64,000 bases of DNA from Paucibacter sp. Y2R2-4. GTDB lineage: Bacteria; Pseudomonadota; Gammaproteobacteria; Burkholderiales; Burkholderiaceae_C. Each line of letters begins with the position of its first letter. The first letter of the stretch is position 1. Both the position numbers and the translations under genes were made by a program. Shown piece by piece: positions 19,672-27,788 of this stretch. The notes under the pieces are model-generated. The model saw only the letters and a program-made list of their open reading frames with translations. It was not told the origin of the DNA and made no database searches. The stretch is taken from the NCBI RefSeq assembly GCF_025717535.1, contig NZ_JAJIRO010000001.1, positions 682,001-746,000 on the forward strand. Direction: 5' to 3'.

Positions 19672-20412
19672 ATGCAGTTTTTGATGACGCGTTTGTTGTG
19701 TACCGCGACCGCGACCGCGGCCCTGGCCCTGTTCTCCAACGCCGCCCTCGCCCAGGAAGCTTTGATTCGCAAGAACATCAGCGAGCGCCTGCCCACCTTC
19801 CCCAAGATAGACCAGATCAGCAAAACGCCTTTCAACCATTTGTTCGAAATTCGCGTCGGCAAGGACTTGTTCTATACCGACGCCGAGGGCAACTACCTGA
19901 TGCAAGGCGCTTTGCTCGACACCAAGAGCAAAGCCAATCTGACCCAAGCGCGCCTGGACGAGTTGAGCGTGGTGGAATTCGCCAGCCTGCCCCTGAAAGA
20001 TGCGATCGTGTGGAAGCAAGGCAATGGTGCCCGCAAACTGGCGGTCTTCACCGACCCCAATTGCGGCTATTGCAAGCGCCTGGAGAAAGACCTGCGCAAC
20101 ATCAAAGACGTGACCATCTACAGCTTCATCATCCCGATTCTGGGCCCCGACTCGGTGGTGAAAAGCCGCAATGCTTGGTGCGCCAAAGATGCCGGCAAGA
20201 CTTGGGTCGATTGGATGATTGACAACAAGCCACTGCCCGCGGCCGCCGCCAGCTGCGACAGCTCCGCCATCGACCGCAATCTGGCCTTGGCCAAAAAACA
20301 CAGCATCACCGCCACCCCTGCCACCGTATTCGAGAGCGGCAAGATGAGTTTGGGGGCGGTGGACAGCAACGAGTTGGAACGACTCATGTCGGGAGCCGTC
20401 GTCAAGCGCTGA
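19672..20412 (+). CDS. dsbC: Thiol:disulfide interchange protein DsbC
   Basis: A periplasmic disulfide isomerase of 246 residues with a signal peptide ending around ALAQEA. An N-terminal dimerisation domain precedes a thioredoxin-fold domain with the active site CGYC (Cys131, Cys134) in FTDPNCGYCKRL. DsbC reshuffles wrong disulfides and is kept reduced by DsbD. The ATG at 19672 gives the correct signal peptide; longer in-frame starts would run into the cyclophilin gene. The oxidative partner DsbB is encoded at 51.4 kb. Confidence 0.93.
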   Translation: MQFLMTRLLCTATATAALALFSNAALAQEALIRKNISERLPTFPKIDQISKTPFNHLFEIRVGKDLFYTDAEGNYLMQGALLDTKSKANLTQARLDELSVVEFASLPLKDAIVWKQGNGARKLAVFTDPNCGYCKRLEKDLRNIKDVTIYSFIIPILGPDSVVKSRNAWCAKDAGKTWVDWMIDNKPLPAAAASCDSSAIDRNLALAKKHSITATPATVFESGKMSLGAVDSNELERLMSGAVVKR

Positions 20413-20456
20413 GCACTTTTTGAGGCTCCGGTCTGGGGAGAAGCAAAAGCCGCTCC

Positions 20457-21890
20457 TCAGGCATCAACCTTTGGGCCTGACTCTAGCTTCAAGCCCAAGC
20501 CATGGGTGCTCAACTCTGCAGCCTCGCCATTGGCGGCCGCACTTGTCGCAGCTACGGTGCTGCTCCGTGTTTGAACATCCATTTGGGCAAAGGCCTCACC
20601 CACCAGGTCCATCAGGCGTTGCGGCTCGCGCACCTGCTGTCGATCGGCAAACATGCTGATCTGGATTTGCCCGGCATACGACATCAAGGCAAAGCCCACG
20701 CCCATGGTGCCCGCTTGCGGCACCCAGCAAAGTGCGTCTTGCAGGCGGGCGCCCGCCAGGTAGCGAGGCTCCGGCGGCCCTTCCACATTAGTCAAGACCA
20801 CTGAGCCCTTGGCGGTGAAGACCTTCAACAAAAAGGCCTGCATCCAGCGTGGCAGAAAGCCGGTCAAGGTCAAGAAGAACATGGTCGCGTGCGGCTGGTG
20901 CGAGGCCTTGATGGCATTCATCCGCAAACGGGTCTGCTCCAGCCGTGTCACGACGTCCTCCTCATTGCTGGGCAGCTTCACTGCCACCAAGCCAAAGTGG
21001 TTGCCCAGCAAAAAGGCATCTCCCTTGTTGCGCAGATTGAAGGTCACCGCCGCCCGCAAGGCGCGGTGCGCGGCCGGCTCGCCCTGTTCCAGCAGATAGG
21101 CCCGCAAAGCCCCGGCAACCGCAGCCACCCAGACATCGTTGATGGTGGCGTTCATGCGTTTGGCGATGCTGCGCACCAGGTTCAGATTCATTGGCGGCAG
21201 CTGCACCAGGGCTTTTTCGCCGCCCAAGGGGTTCTTGAGGGAACTGCGACGATCCGGAATCAACAGCGTCAAGCGCGCCAACTGCGCACTGATGCGCGAC
21301 CAAAACAGCAGGCGCTGCAGCCGCGAACACAAGAGCCGTGAAGCCATTGCCACTTTGGCATGCTTCGGGTGCCACTCCAGCGCGGGTGCCTGGCCCGCGT
21401 CCATGGTGTCGTCGGTCAGATGTTTGAGCACATGAACCAGACCCAGCCCGTCGGTGATGCAGTGATGCAATCGAAACACGATGGCAAAGCCGCCCCCGGC
21501 ACGCCGGATCACCCGCATATGCCAAAGCGGGCGATCCACCGGCAAGGCACGCGGCGCTTCATTGGCCAAGAAGGTTTGAAACGCTTCCGGGCTCAAGTCA
21601 GCCAGACTTTCGTCCAAGAGCAGATGCTGATCGATGTCGAAATGCGCATCGGCATGCCAAATAGGCCGACCCCAGCGCCCTCGCCCCACCACCTGGGTGA
21701 AGCGCGGATAGTTCGGCAAGCGCTCAGCAATCGTGGCGCGCAAAACCGCAAAGTCCAGCTCGCCCTCAAACAGCAACACGCTGTTGATGACCATCAGGTT
21801 GTGCCGCCCATCCATGCGAAACCAGGAAAAGTCCCGCCGGCTCATCGTGGCTTGACTCGTTCCTCCCTGCCGATTGCTCTCTTGACCCAT
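20457..21890 (-). CDS. Wax ester synthase/diacylglycerol acyltransferase family protein
   Basis: A 477-residue acyltransferase with the active-site motif HHxxxDG as RLHHCITDGLGLVHV. MNATINDVWVAAVAGALR and NVEGPPEPRYLAGARL are further WS/DGAT-family segments. These enzymes join fatty acyl-CoA to long-chain alcohols or diacylglycerol to make storage wax esters or triacylglycerol. I chose the ATG at 21890 because GAGGGG lies 6 bases upstream; an ATG at 21845 is possible. No partner fatty acyl-CoA reductase is in the window, so the product is unknown. Confidence 0.87.
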   Translation of the reverse strand: MGQESNRQGGTSQATMSRRDFSWFRMDGRHNLMVINSVLLFEGELDFAVLRATIAERLPNYPRFTQVVGRGRWGRPIWHADAHFDIDQHLLLDESLADLSPEAFQTFLANEAPRALPVDRPLWHMRVIRRAGGGFAIVFRLHHCITDGLGLVHVLKHLTDDTMDAGQAPALEWHPKHAKVAMASRLLCSRLQRLLFWSRISAQLARLTLLIPDRRSSLKNPLGGEKALVQLPPMNLNLVRSIAKRMNATINDVWVAAVAGALRAYLLEQGEPAAHRALRAAVTFNLRNKGDAFLLGNHFGLVAVKLPSNEEDVVTRLEQTRLRMNAIKASHQPHATMFFLTLTGFLPRWMQAFLLKVFTAKGSVVLTNVEGPPEPRYLAGARLQDALCWVPQAGTMGVGFALMSYAGQIQISMFADRQQVREPQRLMDLVGEAFAQMDVQTRSSTVAATSAAANGEAAELSTHGLGLKLESGPKVDA

Positions 21891-22117
21891 CCATGTCCCC
21901 TCGTCTTGCCCTGCGCACCGGAGCCTCCGGCATGGCGCCGATGATGGCTTTGAAGCCCAAGACATGACTGACTTTGCAAGCCAAGCTATTGGTTTTGCAC
22001 ACCCTCCATTTGGAGAGGCGGGAAAGCCCGAAGGAGGCTGTATTCAGCGATTCAGGGAGCATCTGCGGATCGAGAGCCGGAGCGCTGCTGCCCTTCGGTT
22101 TGGCAGTGCTCAGGCCA

Positions 22118-22202
22118 CTTGGGGGCTCTGCGCCGCTCCTGTCCCCCGCCCCGGGCTTGCGCCCGGGTCTCCTCCTTTACCTCGCGTCGCAGAGCCCCCA
22201 AG
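22118..22202 (-). ncRNA. Structured element, copy 1 (candidate RNA)
   Basis: Read on the minus strand, a perfect 15-base outer stem (22118-22132 with 22188-22202) encloses a conserved purine-rich strand CGCGAGGTAAAGGAGGAG, an inner hairpin CCCGGGC-GCAA-GCCCGGG, and a second conserved strand GCGGGGGACAGGAGCGG. The same architecture recurs in copy 2 on the opposite strand. No protein frame explains it. It lies in the 548-base gene-free stretch 21891-22438. I do not recognise the family, and RNA function is inferred from structure only. Confidence 0.5.
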
Positions 22203-22269
22203 CGTCCAGATCCACCACGGCCTTGCTCCTTCGACGCGGACGCACATCGGTGGAACTGCCGAGTGGCGT

Positions 22270-22351
22270 CGGGGGTGTGATTCCGCGAGGTAAAGGAGGA
22301 GCCGGCGCCTGCAAGGCGACGGCGGGGGACAGGAGCGGAATTGCGCCCCCG
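22270..22351 (+). ncRNA. Structured element, copy 2 (candidate RNA)
   Basis: Read on the plus strand this matches copy 1 in its two conserved internal strands (18 and 17 identical bases), while the stems differ in sequence and stay paired. The outer stem 22270-22283 with 22338-22351 has 14 pairs, three of them G-U if transcribed from the plus strand and A-C mismatches if from the minus strand. That favours plus-strand RNA. The inner hairpin is CCGgCGCC/GGCGaCGG with one G-A mismatch. Between the copies (22203-22269) I see only a weak TCCACC/GGTGGA repeat. Confidence 0.5.
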
Positions 22352-22438
22352 GCGGCAATCGGCACCTCCCGGCTTCGGATGTCAGAAAGGTACTCAATAC
22401 AACCCCAAAACCATCGACTCGATGGCCTGCCCGTCACG

Positions 22439-23260
22439 TCAACTCAATGCCCGGCGCAAACGATCACTGCTCCAATCCACCAAGGCCACCAACAAGAGCA
22501 TCGCAGCCAAGATCGTGGCGGTTTTGTTCATATGGAAGAGGCCCATATGAAAACTCAGCAGCTGACCCAAGCCGCCCGCCCCCACCAGACCCAAGACGGC
22601 GGCGGCGCGAATATTGTTTTCCCAGCGGTACAGGCTGTAGCTGATCAGCTGCGGCAGCAACTGCGGCAAGGTGGCATAGAGGAACACGCGCACAGAGCTC
22701 GCGCCCTGCACCCGCAAGGCAAAACCTGGCCCCTCCGGGCAGCTTTCAATCGCCGAGGCGAACAAACGGCCCAGCACCCCGCTGGTGTGAACGGCCAGGG
22801 CCAAAGTCCCGGCAAAAGGGCCAAGGCCGGCTGAAATCAAGAGCAAGCTGGCCCACACCAGTTCAGGAATAGATCGCAGCGCATTCAAGAGCCACTGCGC
22901 GGGACGCCGCCCCCAGGCCGCATCGCCTCGGTGCAATCGCGCCGCCGGCAGGGCCAAGAGCAAACCCAAAGCTACAGCCAGGGCCGTGCCCAAGCTCGAC
23001 ATGGCCAAGGTCTCCACACTGGCCCAAGTCACTAGCTTCAAGAACTCGGGGCTGAAGTCAGGCGGAAAGAACTCCGCCAAGAAGCGCCCCATGCTGCTCG
23101 CCGATTCGCCGGAAAAGAGCTGCGCCCATTGCAGGTCCAAACTCCAAAAGCTCAGAACCACCAAGAGCAACAAAGCGAGCAGCCCAAGAGCGCCGAGAAG
23201 ACGCGACCTCATCACGCCCGGCAGCGACGCCGCTGCTGTCAAAGCGTCATCACGCTTCAT
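22439..23260 (-). CDS. PhnE/PtxC-family ABC transporter permease (second)
   Basis: A 273-residue inner-membrane permease with about six hydrophobic segments and the EAA-type loop ending GLVGAGGLGQLL typical of PhnE permeases. The start at 23260 overlaps the stop of the first permease in ATGA (23257-23260), so the two are translated together. It is the last gene of a minus-strand run of binding protein, ATPase and two permeases. Homology alone says phosphonate/phosphite type, but there are no C-P lyase genes and selD is adjacent, so selenate or selenite is the more likely cargo (inference). Confidence 0.85.
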   Translation of the reverse strand: MKRDDALTAAASLPGVMRSRLLGALGLLALLLLVVLSFWSLDLQWAQLFSGESASSMGRFLAEFFPPDFSPEFLKLVTWASVETLAMSSLGTALAVALGLLLALPAARLHRGDAAWGRRPAQWLLNALRSIPELVWASLLLISAGLGPFAGTLALAVHTSGVLGRLFASAIESCPEGPGFALRVQGASSVRVFLYATLPQLLPQLISYSLYRWENNIRAAAVLGLVGAGGLGQLLSFHMGLFHMNKTATILAAMLLLVALVDWSSDRLRRALS

Positions 23261-24102
23261 GACAAGACCCGCCGCAGACCAGCGCTCAAACCATCGGCCA
23301 GGGCCACCAAAGCGATGAAGACCATCAAAATCGTCGCCACCTCGCCGCCATTGAACATCTTCATGGCCGAGTCCAGCTGCTGCCCCAAGCCGCCGGCACC
23401 CACAAAACCCAGCACCACCGAAGATCGCACCGCACATTCCCAGCGGTACACGGTGTAACTGCTCAGCTCAGCGGCATGTTGGGGCAACAAGGCAAAGCCG
23501 AAGGCCTGCAGGCGCCCTGAGCCATTGCGCATCAGGCTTCTCGTCGGCTCCGCATCGCCCCCTTCCAGCACCTCGCAAAACACCTTGCCCAACATGCCGC
23601 TATAGCTCAGCGCAATCGCCAGCACCCCGGCACTCGGCCCCAAGCCCACGACCCGCACAAAAATCAAAGCCCAGACCAACTCGGGTACGCTGCGCAAAAC
23701 AATCAAGACTGCGCGCAGCGTTTGCCGCAGCCATGCCGGGCCGGTTGCCATCTTTCCGGCCAAGGCCGAAAGCGACAGGACCCGAGTGGCCGCCAGCGCC
23801 AGAGGCACGGCGAACAAGAGTGCCAGGCTGACGCCGGCCGTGGCCATGGCCACCGTGCGCCAGGCCTCTCGAGCGACCAGCAGCAAGAACTCGCCGTCCA
23901 GCCGAGGTGGGAAAAAATCAGCCAAAAAACGGCCGGTGACACGCAGGCTTTGTTCTTCGAACAACAAGCCCGGCTTGAACTCGGTGAGCCTCAACAAAGG
24001 CCACAGCAAGAAAGCGGCGGCCGAGATCCACATAAGTCGAGCACGCCATGCCGGATCACGCCGCGAACTTTTGGCCTGAGCGGGCGGCACGCTCATCGAC
24101 AT
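23257..24102 (-). CDS. PhnE/PtxC-family ABC transporter permease (first)
   Basis: A 281-residue permease paralogous to the next gene, sharing an FLADFFPP segment after the first membrane span and GFVGAGGLGQQL in the cytoplasmic loop that contacts the ATPase. About six membrane segments. The ATG at 24102 has GAGGTGG 7 bases upstream; an ATG at 24096 would give an ATGA overlap with the ATPase gene. Two different PhnE-type permeases probably form a heterodimeric channel. Confidence 0.86.
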   Translation of the reverse strand: MSMSVPPAQAKSSRRDPAWRARLMWISAAAFLLWPLLRLTEFKPGLLFEEQSLRVTGRFLADFFPPRLDGEFLLLVAREAWRTVAMATAGVSLALLFAVPLALAATRVLSLSALAGKMATGPAWLRQTLRAVLIVLRSVPELVWALIFVRVVGLGPSAGVLAIALSYSGMLGKVFCEVLEGGDAEPTRSLMRNGSGRLQAFGFALLPQHAAELSSYTVYRWECAVRSSVVLGFVGAGGLGQQLDSAMKMFNGGEVATILMVFIALVALADGLSAGLRRVLS

Positions 24103-24968
24103 TGCAAGCCCACCTCAGGCGCTGGCGCCAGCTCATGCGGCGAAACAGGGGGCGCCACCACATCGATCTTGCCCTCCTCTTGCGCATAAAGCTCAGCCAG
24201 CAATGCGGGGCTCACCGCAAGAGCCGGCAGGTCAAACAAGACCCGCCCCTGGCGCAAACCAATGATGCGAGGGAAGTGGGCCAGGGCCATGTCCACATGA
24301 TGCAAGGACGCAATCAACGTGGCGCCACGGGCGCGCGCTTCTTGGCTCAGGACTTGCGCCGCCTGCGCGGCGCGCTGCGGGTCCAAGGCCGAGAGCGGCT
24401 CATCCAGCAACCACAGCCGCGCCGGAGCCAGCAAGGCCCGGGCCAGACCGACGCGCTGGCGCTCGCCGCCGGACAAACGGTCCACCCGCTCGAACAGCTT
24501 TTCAGCCAGATCAAAGCGCTGCAGCGCGGCATGGGCCGCTTCAATATCCACCGGATAGACCAGTGAACGCAGGCTGCGCCACAAACTCCAGGCGGGCAGG
24601 CGTGCCGCCAGCAGCGCCGTGATCACCCGTTGCCGAGGCGGCAGCGGCGGCAACTGCGGCGCCAAAAACAAGCGGCCGCGCAGCGCTTGCAGCTCGCGGC
24701 GCGGCGATTGCCAAGGCTGCTGGCCTTGCAAACGGTAGTCGCCCTGGCTGGGCCGCTGTGCGCAGGCCAGCACTTGCAGCAAGGTGGTCTTGCCTGCGCC
24801 GGAAGGGCCGATCAAGGCGACCTGCTCGCCCGCCTCAAAACGCAGATTCAGGTCATGCAAGACATCGCTGAGCCCTGCCCCATCGCTGCCGGGCGCGCAA
24901 GGCGCAGCGCTGAGTTGGCTTAACTCAAGGCTGAAAACACGGCTGAAATCAGGCACCCGCAACACCAC
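24093..24968 (-). CDS. PhnC-type ABC transporter ATP-binding protein
   Basis: A 291-residue ATPase energising the importer at the cytoplasmic face. Walker A is GPSGAGKTTLL, the signature is LSGGERQRVGLARALL, Walker B is LWLLDEPLSALDP, and the switch His is in ASLHHVDMAL. The frame appears to begin with GTG at 24968, 3 bases after the binding-protein stop, without a clear ribosome-binding site, so coupling to the upstream gene is likely. It overlaps the first permease by 10 bases. Confidence 0.88.
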   Translation of the reverse strand: MVLRVPDFSRVFSLELSQLSAAPCAPGSDGAGLSDVLHDLNLRFEAGEQVALIGPSGAGKTTLLQVLACAQRPSQGDYRLQGQQPWQSPRRELQALRGRLFLAPQLPPLPPRQRVITALLAARLPAWSLWRSLRSLVYPVDIEAAHAALQRFDLAEKLFERVDRLSGGERQRVGLARALLAPARLWLLDEPLSALDPQRAAQAAQVLSQEARARGATLIASLHHVDMALAHFPRIIGLRQGRVLFDLPALAVSPALLAELYAQEEGKIDVVAPPVSPHELAPAPEVGLQCR

Positions 24969-24971
24969 CCA

Positions 24972-25850
24972 TCAAAGCAGGCCTGCGCTGCGTGCGGCCG
25001 CTTCAATGCCTTTGTAGTTGTCCACCTGGCTGGGCAGGAAGCGGGTGGCGCGCTGCAACTCAAGAATTTCTTTGCCCTGCGCGTCGTCACGGCTCAGGCT
25101 CAAAAAGGCCTTGCTGATTTTCTCGCGCTGCGCTGCCGGCATATCGGCATGCACGGTCCAGTTGTAATCGAAGTACGCCGGCGTGGTGAAGAAGACCTTG
25201 ACTCGCTCGGTGTCCACCTTCTTCTCGGCCACAAACTTCTCCCAAACCGAGATATTCAGCGCACCGGCCTGCACCTTGCCGGCTGCCACGGCCGCAATGG
25301 TGGCGTCATGCGCGCCGCTATAGGCCACGCGACGGAAGTCTTTGTCCGGATTCATACCGGCCTGCAGTACAAAGCTGCGCGGCATCAAATGGCCGGAGGT
25401 CGAGCTTTGCGAACCGAAAGAGACGTCTTTGCCCTTCAAGTCGGCCAAGCTCTTGATCAAAGGATCGGAGCTGATGAAGACCGAACGGAACTTGGTGTCT
25501 TCCTCACGTTGCACCAAGGGCAAGACCTTGCCGCCCGAGCGCACATGCGCTTGCACAAATGTGAAGCCACCGAACCAAGCCAAGTCGACCTTTTTATTGA
25601 CCAGGGCTTCCACGGCTGCGGCGTAGTCGGTCACCGGCGTGAACTCCATCTTGACCCCCAGCTGCGACTCCAGATACTTCATCAAGGGCGCGGCTTTGCG
25701 GGCCAATTCGGTGGGCGACTCATCGGGAATGGCAGTGACCCGGAACACTTGCTGCGCCTGGCTCCATCCAGCCAGCAGGGCCAAAGTGCCGAACAAAAAG
25801 CCACGACGTGCCAGCGTCAAGACAGAAGAATTCAAGCGGAATTGGGACAT
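24972..25850 (-). CDS. PhnD-like substrate-binding protein, putative selenate/selenium oxyanion transporter
   Basis: A periplasmic binding protein of 292 residues with a signal peptide (about 1-32, ending GWSQA). The mature part starts QVFRVTAIPDESPTELARK and continues EFTPVTDYAAAVEALV and DLAWFGGFTFVQ. These features place it in the PhnD/PtxB fold; I recall this particular IPDE-PTELxRK subgroup being annotated as putative selenate ABC transporter binding protein, often beside selD. GGAG lies 8 bases before the ATG at 25850. It is divergent from selD, with 208 bases between. The selenium cargo is context-based, not shown by residues. Confidence 0.8.
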   Translation of the reverse strand: MSQFRLNSSVLTLARRGFLFGTLALLAGWSQAQQVFRVTAIPDESPTELARKAAPLMKYLESQLGVKMEFTPVTDYAAAVEALVNKKVDLAWFGGFTFVQAHVRSGGKVLPLVQREEDTKFRSVFISSDPLIKSLADLKGKDVSFGSQSSTSGHLMPRSFVLQAGMNPDKDFRRVAYSGAHDATIAAVAAGKVQAGALNISVWEKFVAEKKVDTERVKVFFTTPAYFDYNWTVHADMPAAQREKISKAFLSLSRDDAQGKEILELQRATRFLPSQVDNYKGIEAAARSAGLL

Positions 25851-25958
25851 CAGAAATCTCCGAATGGGCTCGCCGGCGGACCTGCCGGGCGCAAAGCCCT
25901 CGCATCCTAGCCGGTCTGAGACGATCAACGATAAGGCGCGCGAAGAAGGCTTGCCGGC

Positions 25959-25986
25959 TTGGCCAGAGCGCCCGGCCCGCTATGCT
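25959..25986 (+). promoter_or_regulatory. Possible sigma-70 promoter for selD
   Basis: TTGGCC at 25959-25964 and TATGCT at 25981-25986 are separated by 16 bases, about 70 bases upstream of the selD start, within the divergent gap 25851-26058. Both hexamers are imperfect, and nothing obvious marks the opposite promoter. Confidence 0.35.
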
Positions 25987-26058
25987 CCCGCCCCAGAGAC
26001 AGAGCTCGGATCGGCAGGTCCGCCTGTCAAGCATCAAACCCATCATGGAGCAGCCCTC

Positions 26059-27159
26059 ATGAGCGCCACATCAGACACCCCCAAGGCCACAACGTCAGCC
26101 ACCGAACCGCGCCTGAGCTCACTCTCGCACGGCGGCGGCTGTGGCTGCAAGATCGCGCCTGGGCTTTTGTCCGAGATTCTCAAAGGCAGCACGGCCCTGC
26201 CGGTGCCACCCGAATTGTTGGTCGGCATTGAAACCGCCGATGACGCGGCCGTCTACCAACTCAATGAAGAACAAGCGCTGATCGCCACCACGGACTTCTT
26301 CATGCCCATCGTCGACGACCCCTTCGACTTTGGCCGCATTGCCGCCACCAATGCCATCAGCGACGTCTATGCCATGGGCGGCCGCCCCATCATGGCGCTG
26401 GCCCTGGTCGGCATGCCCATCAATGTGCTGAGCACCGCCACCATCGCCCGCATCCTGGAAGGCGGCGCCTCGGTCTGCCGGGCCGCCGGCATCCCGATTG
26501 CGGGCGGCCACACGATTGATTCGGTGGAGCCCATCTACGGTCTGGTGGCACTGGGCTTGGTGCACCCCAAACGCGTCAAGCGCAATGCCGATGCTCAGGT
26601 GGGCGATGTATTGATTCTGGGCAAACCGCTGGGCGTGGGAATTATGTCGGCGGCGCTGAAGAAAGACCGCCTGGACGCTGCCGGCTATCAGCAGATGATC
26701 GCCACCACCACGCAGCTGAACACGCCTGGCCCGGACCTGGCGGCGCTGGACGGCGTGCATGCCCTCACCGATGTGACCGGCTTTGGCCTGGCCGGCCATG
26801 CACTGGAGCTGGCGCGGGGCGCCGTCTGTAATGTGCATATCGACTGGGTGCGGGTGCCGCTGCTGCCGGGCGTGCAAGCCTTGGCCGCGCAAGGCCTGGT
26901 CACCGGCGCCTCAGGGCGCAACTGGGCAGCCTATGGTCAAGATGTTCACCTGCCCGCAGCCCCAGCAGCGGTCTTGCCGCCCGAAGCCCAGGCGCTGCTG
27001 AGCGACCCGCAAACCAGCGGTGGCCTCTTAGTGTCTTGCGCGCCAGCCAGTGTCGATGAAGTCCTGGCCCTGTTCCGTCGCCATGGCTTTGAGGCTGCGA
27101 CGGTGATTGGACGCATCGAGGCCTCGAGAGACCTGCCCGGCCAGCTGCATATCAGTTGA
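26059..27159 (+). CDS. selD: Selenide, water dikinase (selenophosphate synthase)
   Basis: A 366-residue enzyme that makes selenophosphate, the selenium donor for selenocysteine and selenouridine, from selenide and ATP. The active-site loop HGGGCGCK contains Cys28, Cys30 and Lys31, equivalent to E. coli Cys17, Cys19 and Lys20, so this is the Cys form, not the Sec form. ADDAAVY and GGHTID are further conserved nucleotide-binding segments. GGAG lies 8 bases upstream of the ATG. The users of selenophosphate (SelA, SelB or the tRNA selenouridine synthase) are not in the window. The divergent importer may supply selenium. Confidence 0.95.
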   Translation: MSATSDTPKATTSATEPRLSSLSHGGGCGCKIAPGLLSEILKGSTALPVPPELLVGIETADDAAVYQLNEEQALIATTDFFMPIVDDPFDFGRIAATNAISDVYAMGGRPIMALALVGMPINVLSTATIARILEGGASVCRAAGIPIAGGHTIDSVEPIYGLVALGLVHPKRVKRNADAQVGDVLILGKPLGVGIMSAALKKDRLDAAGYQQMIATTTQLNTPGPDLAALDGVHALTDVTGFGLAGHALELARGAVCNVHIDWVRVPLLPGVQALAAQGLVTGASGRNWAAYGQDVHLPAAPAAVLPPEAQALLSDPQTSGGLLVSCAPASVDEVLALFRRHGFEAATVIGRIEASRDLPGQLHIS

Positions 27160-27160
27160 C

Positions 27161-27196
27161 AAAGAAAAAGGGCCCCATCCTTGCGAATGAGGCCCT
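27161..27196 (-). terminator. Rho-independent terminator for the OmpA-like gene
   Basis: On the minus strand a 12-pair stem (AGGGCCTCATTC with GGATGGGGCCCT, two G-T pairs) closes a GCAA tetraloop and is followed by TTTTTCTTT. It lies 20 bases after the OmpA-like stop and immediately next to the selD stop. The T-run is only on the minus-strand side. Confidence 0.85.
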
Positions 27197-27215
27197 GCAG
27201 CTTGGTGGCGAGAAA

Positions 27216-27713
27216 TCAGTCCAGCAGACGGATCTCAACGCGGCGGGCTTCTTCCGAAGTGCCTTCGGCCAAGGTGGACTCGGGCTTGCGCAGCAGCACG
27301 CGGCCGGCGTCAATGCCGGCAGCCGTCAGAGCAGCGCGGGTGGCCTTGGCACGTTCCTTGGCCAGGAGTGCGTTCTTGGCGGCGTCGCCGCTGGCGTCAT
27401 GGAAGCCGGCGATCACGATCTTGCGCTCATTGGCGGCGATCAAGGCAGCCAGGGCCTTGGCCAACTCAGGGGCGGCCTCCGAGGGCACGGCGGATTCAGC
27501 GTAAGCAAACAGAACCACGCCGACCAACTCGCCGCTCAGCGGCGCGTCATACAAGGCCTCTTCAACGGCAGCGGCCACAGCCACCGGCGCTTGCGCGTGG
27601 TGGCGCTGCTTGATGATCACAAATGCGGTCACGCTGACCAGCACAAAGGCGACCACGAGGCCGACCAGCCAGAGGGCGATGCGCTCGCTATTGTCTTGGT
27701 TGTCGTTGGACAT
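27216..27713 (-). CDS. OmpA-domain membrane-anchored protein
   Basis: A 165-residue protein with one N-terminal membrane segment (about 12-34, IALWLVGLVVAFVLVSVTAFV) and a periplasmic OmpA/MotB-like domain, recognised from KIVIAGFHDASGDAAKNALLAKERAKATRAAL and the closing RRVEIRL. Such domains bind peptidoglycan, through an Asp and an Arg; the Arg in RRVEIRL is kept. GGGAG precedes the ATG. It lies 75 bases after the propeller/M23 gene in the same direction, so the two may share a transcript and act on the cell wall together. Confidence 0.82.
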   Translation of the reverse strand: MSNDNQDNSERIALWLVGLVVAFVLVSVTAFVIIKQRHHAQAPVAVAAAVEEALYDAPLSGELVGVVLFAYAESAVPSEAAPELAKALAALIAANERKIVIAGFHDASGDAAKNALLAKERAKATRAALTAAGIDAGRVLLRKPESTLAEGTSEEARRVEIRLLD

Positions 27714-27788
27714 GAAGTTTCTCCCGGAAGTTGCAGGCCGAATCAGTTCGGATCGGGGCGGATTCTAGCGGCCCCGATCACGAGGAGA

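Noticed and set aside
22118-22351. The divergent element pair as a MITE or insertion-sequence remnant
   Set aside because: There are no target-site duplications or transposase remnants that I can see, and the stems covary between copies instead of matching, which is not expected of terminal inverted repeats. Kept as candidate RNA.
22439-25850. A phosphonate degradation locus
   Set aside because: Only transport genes are present, with no C-P lyase (phnG-M), phnX or phnW, and selD is the divergent neighbour.
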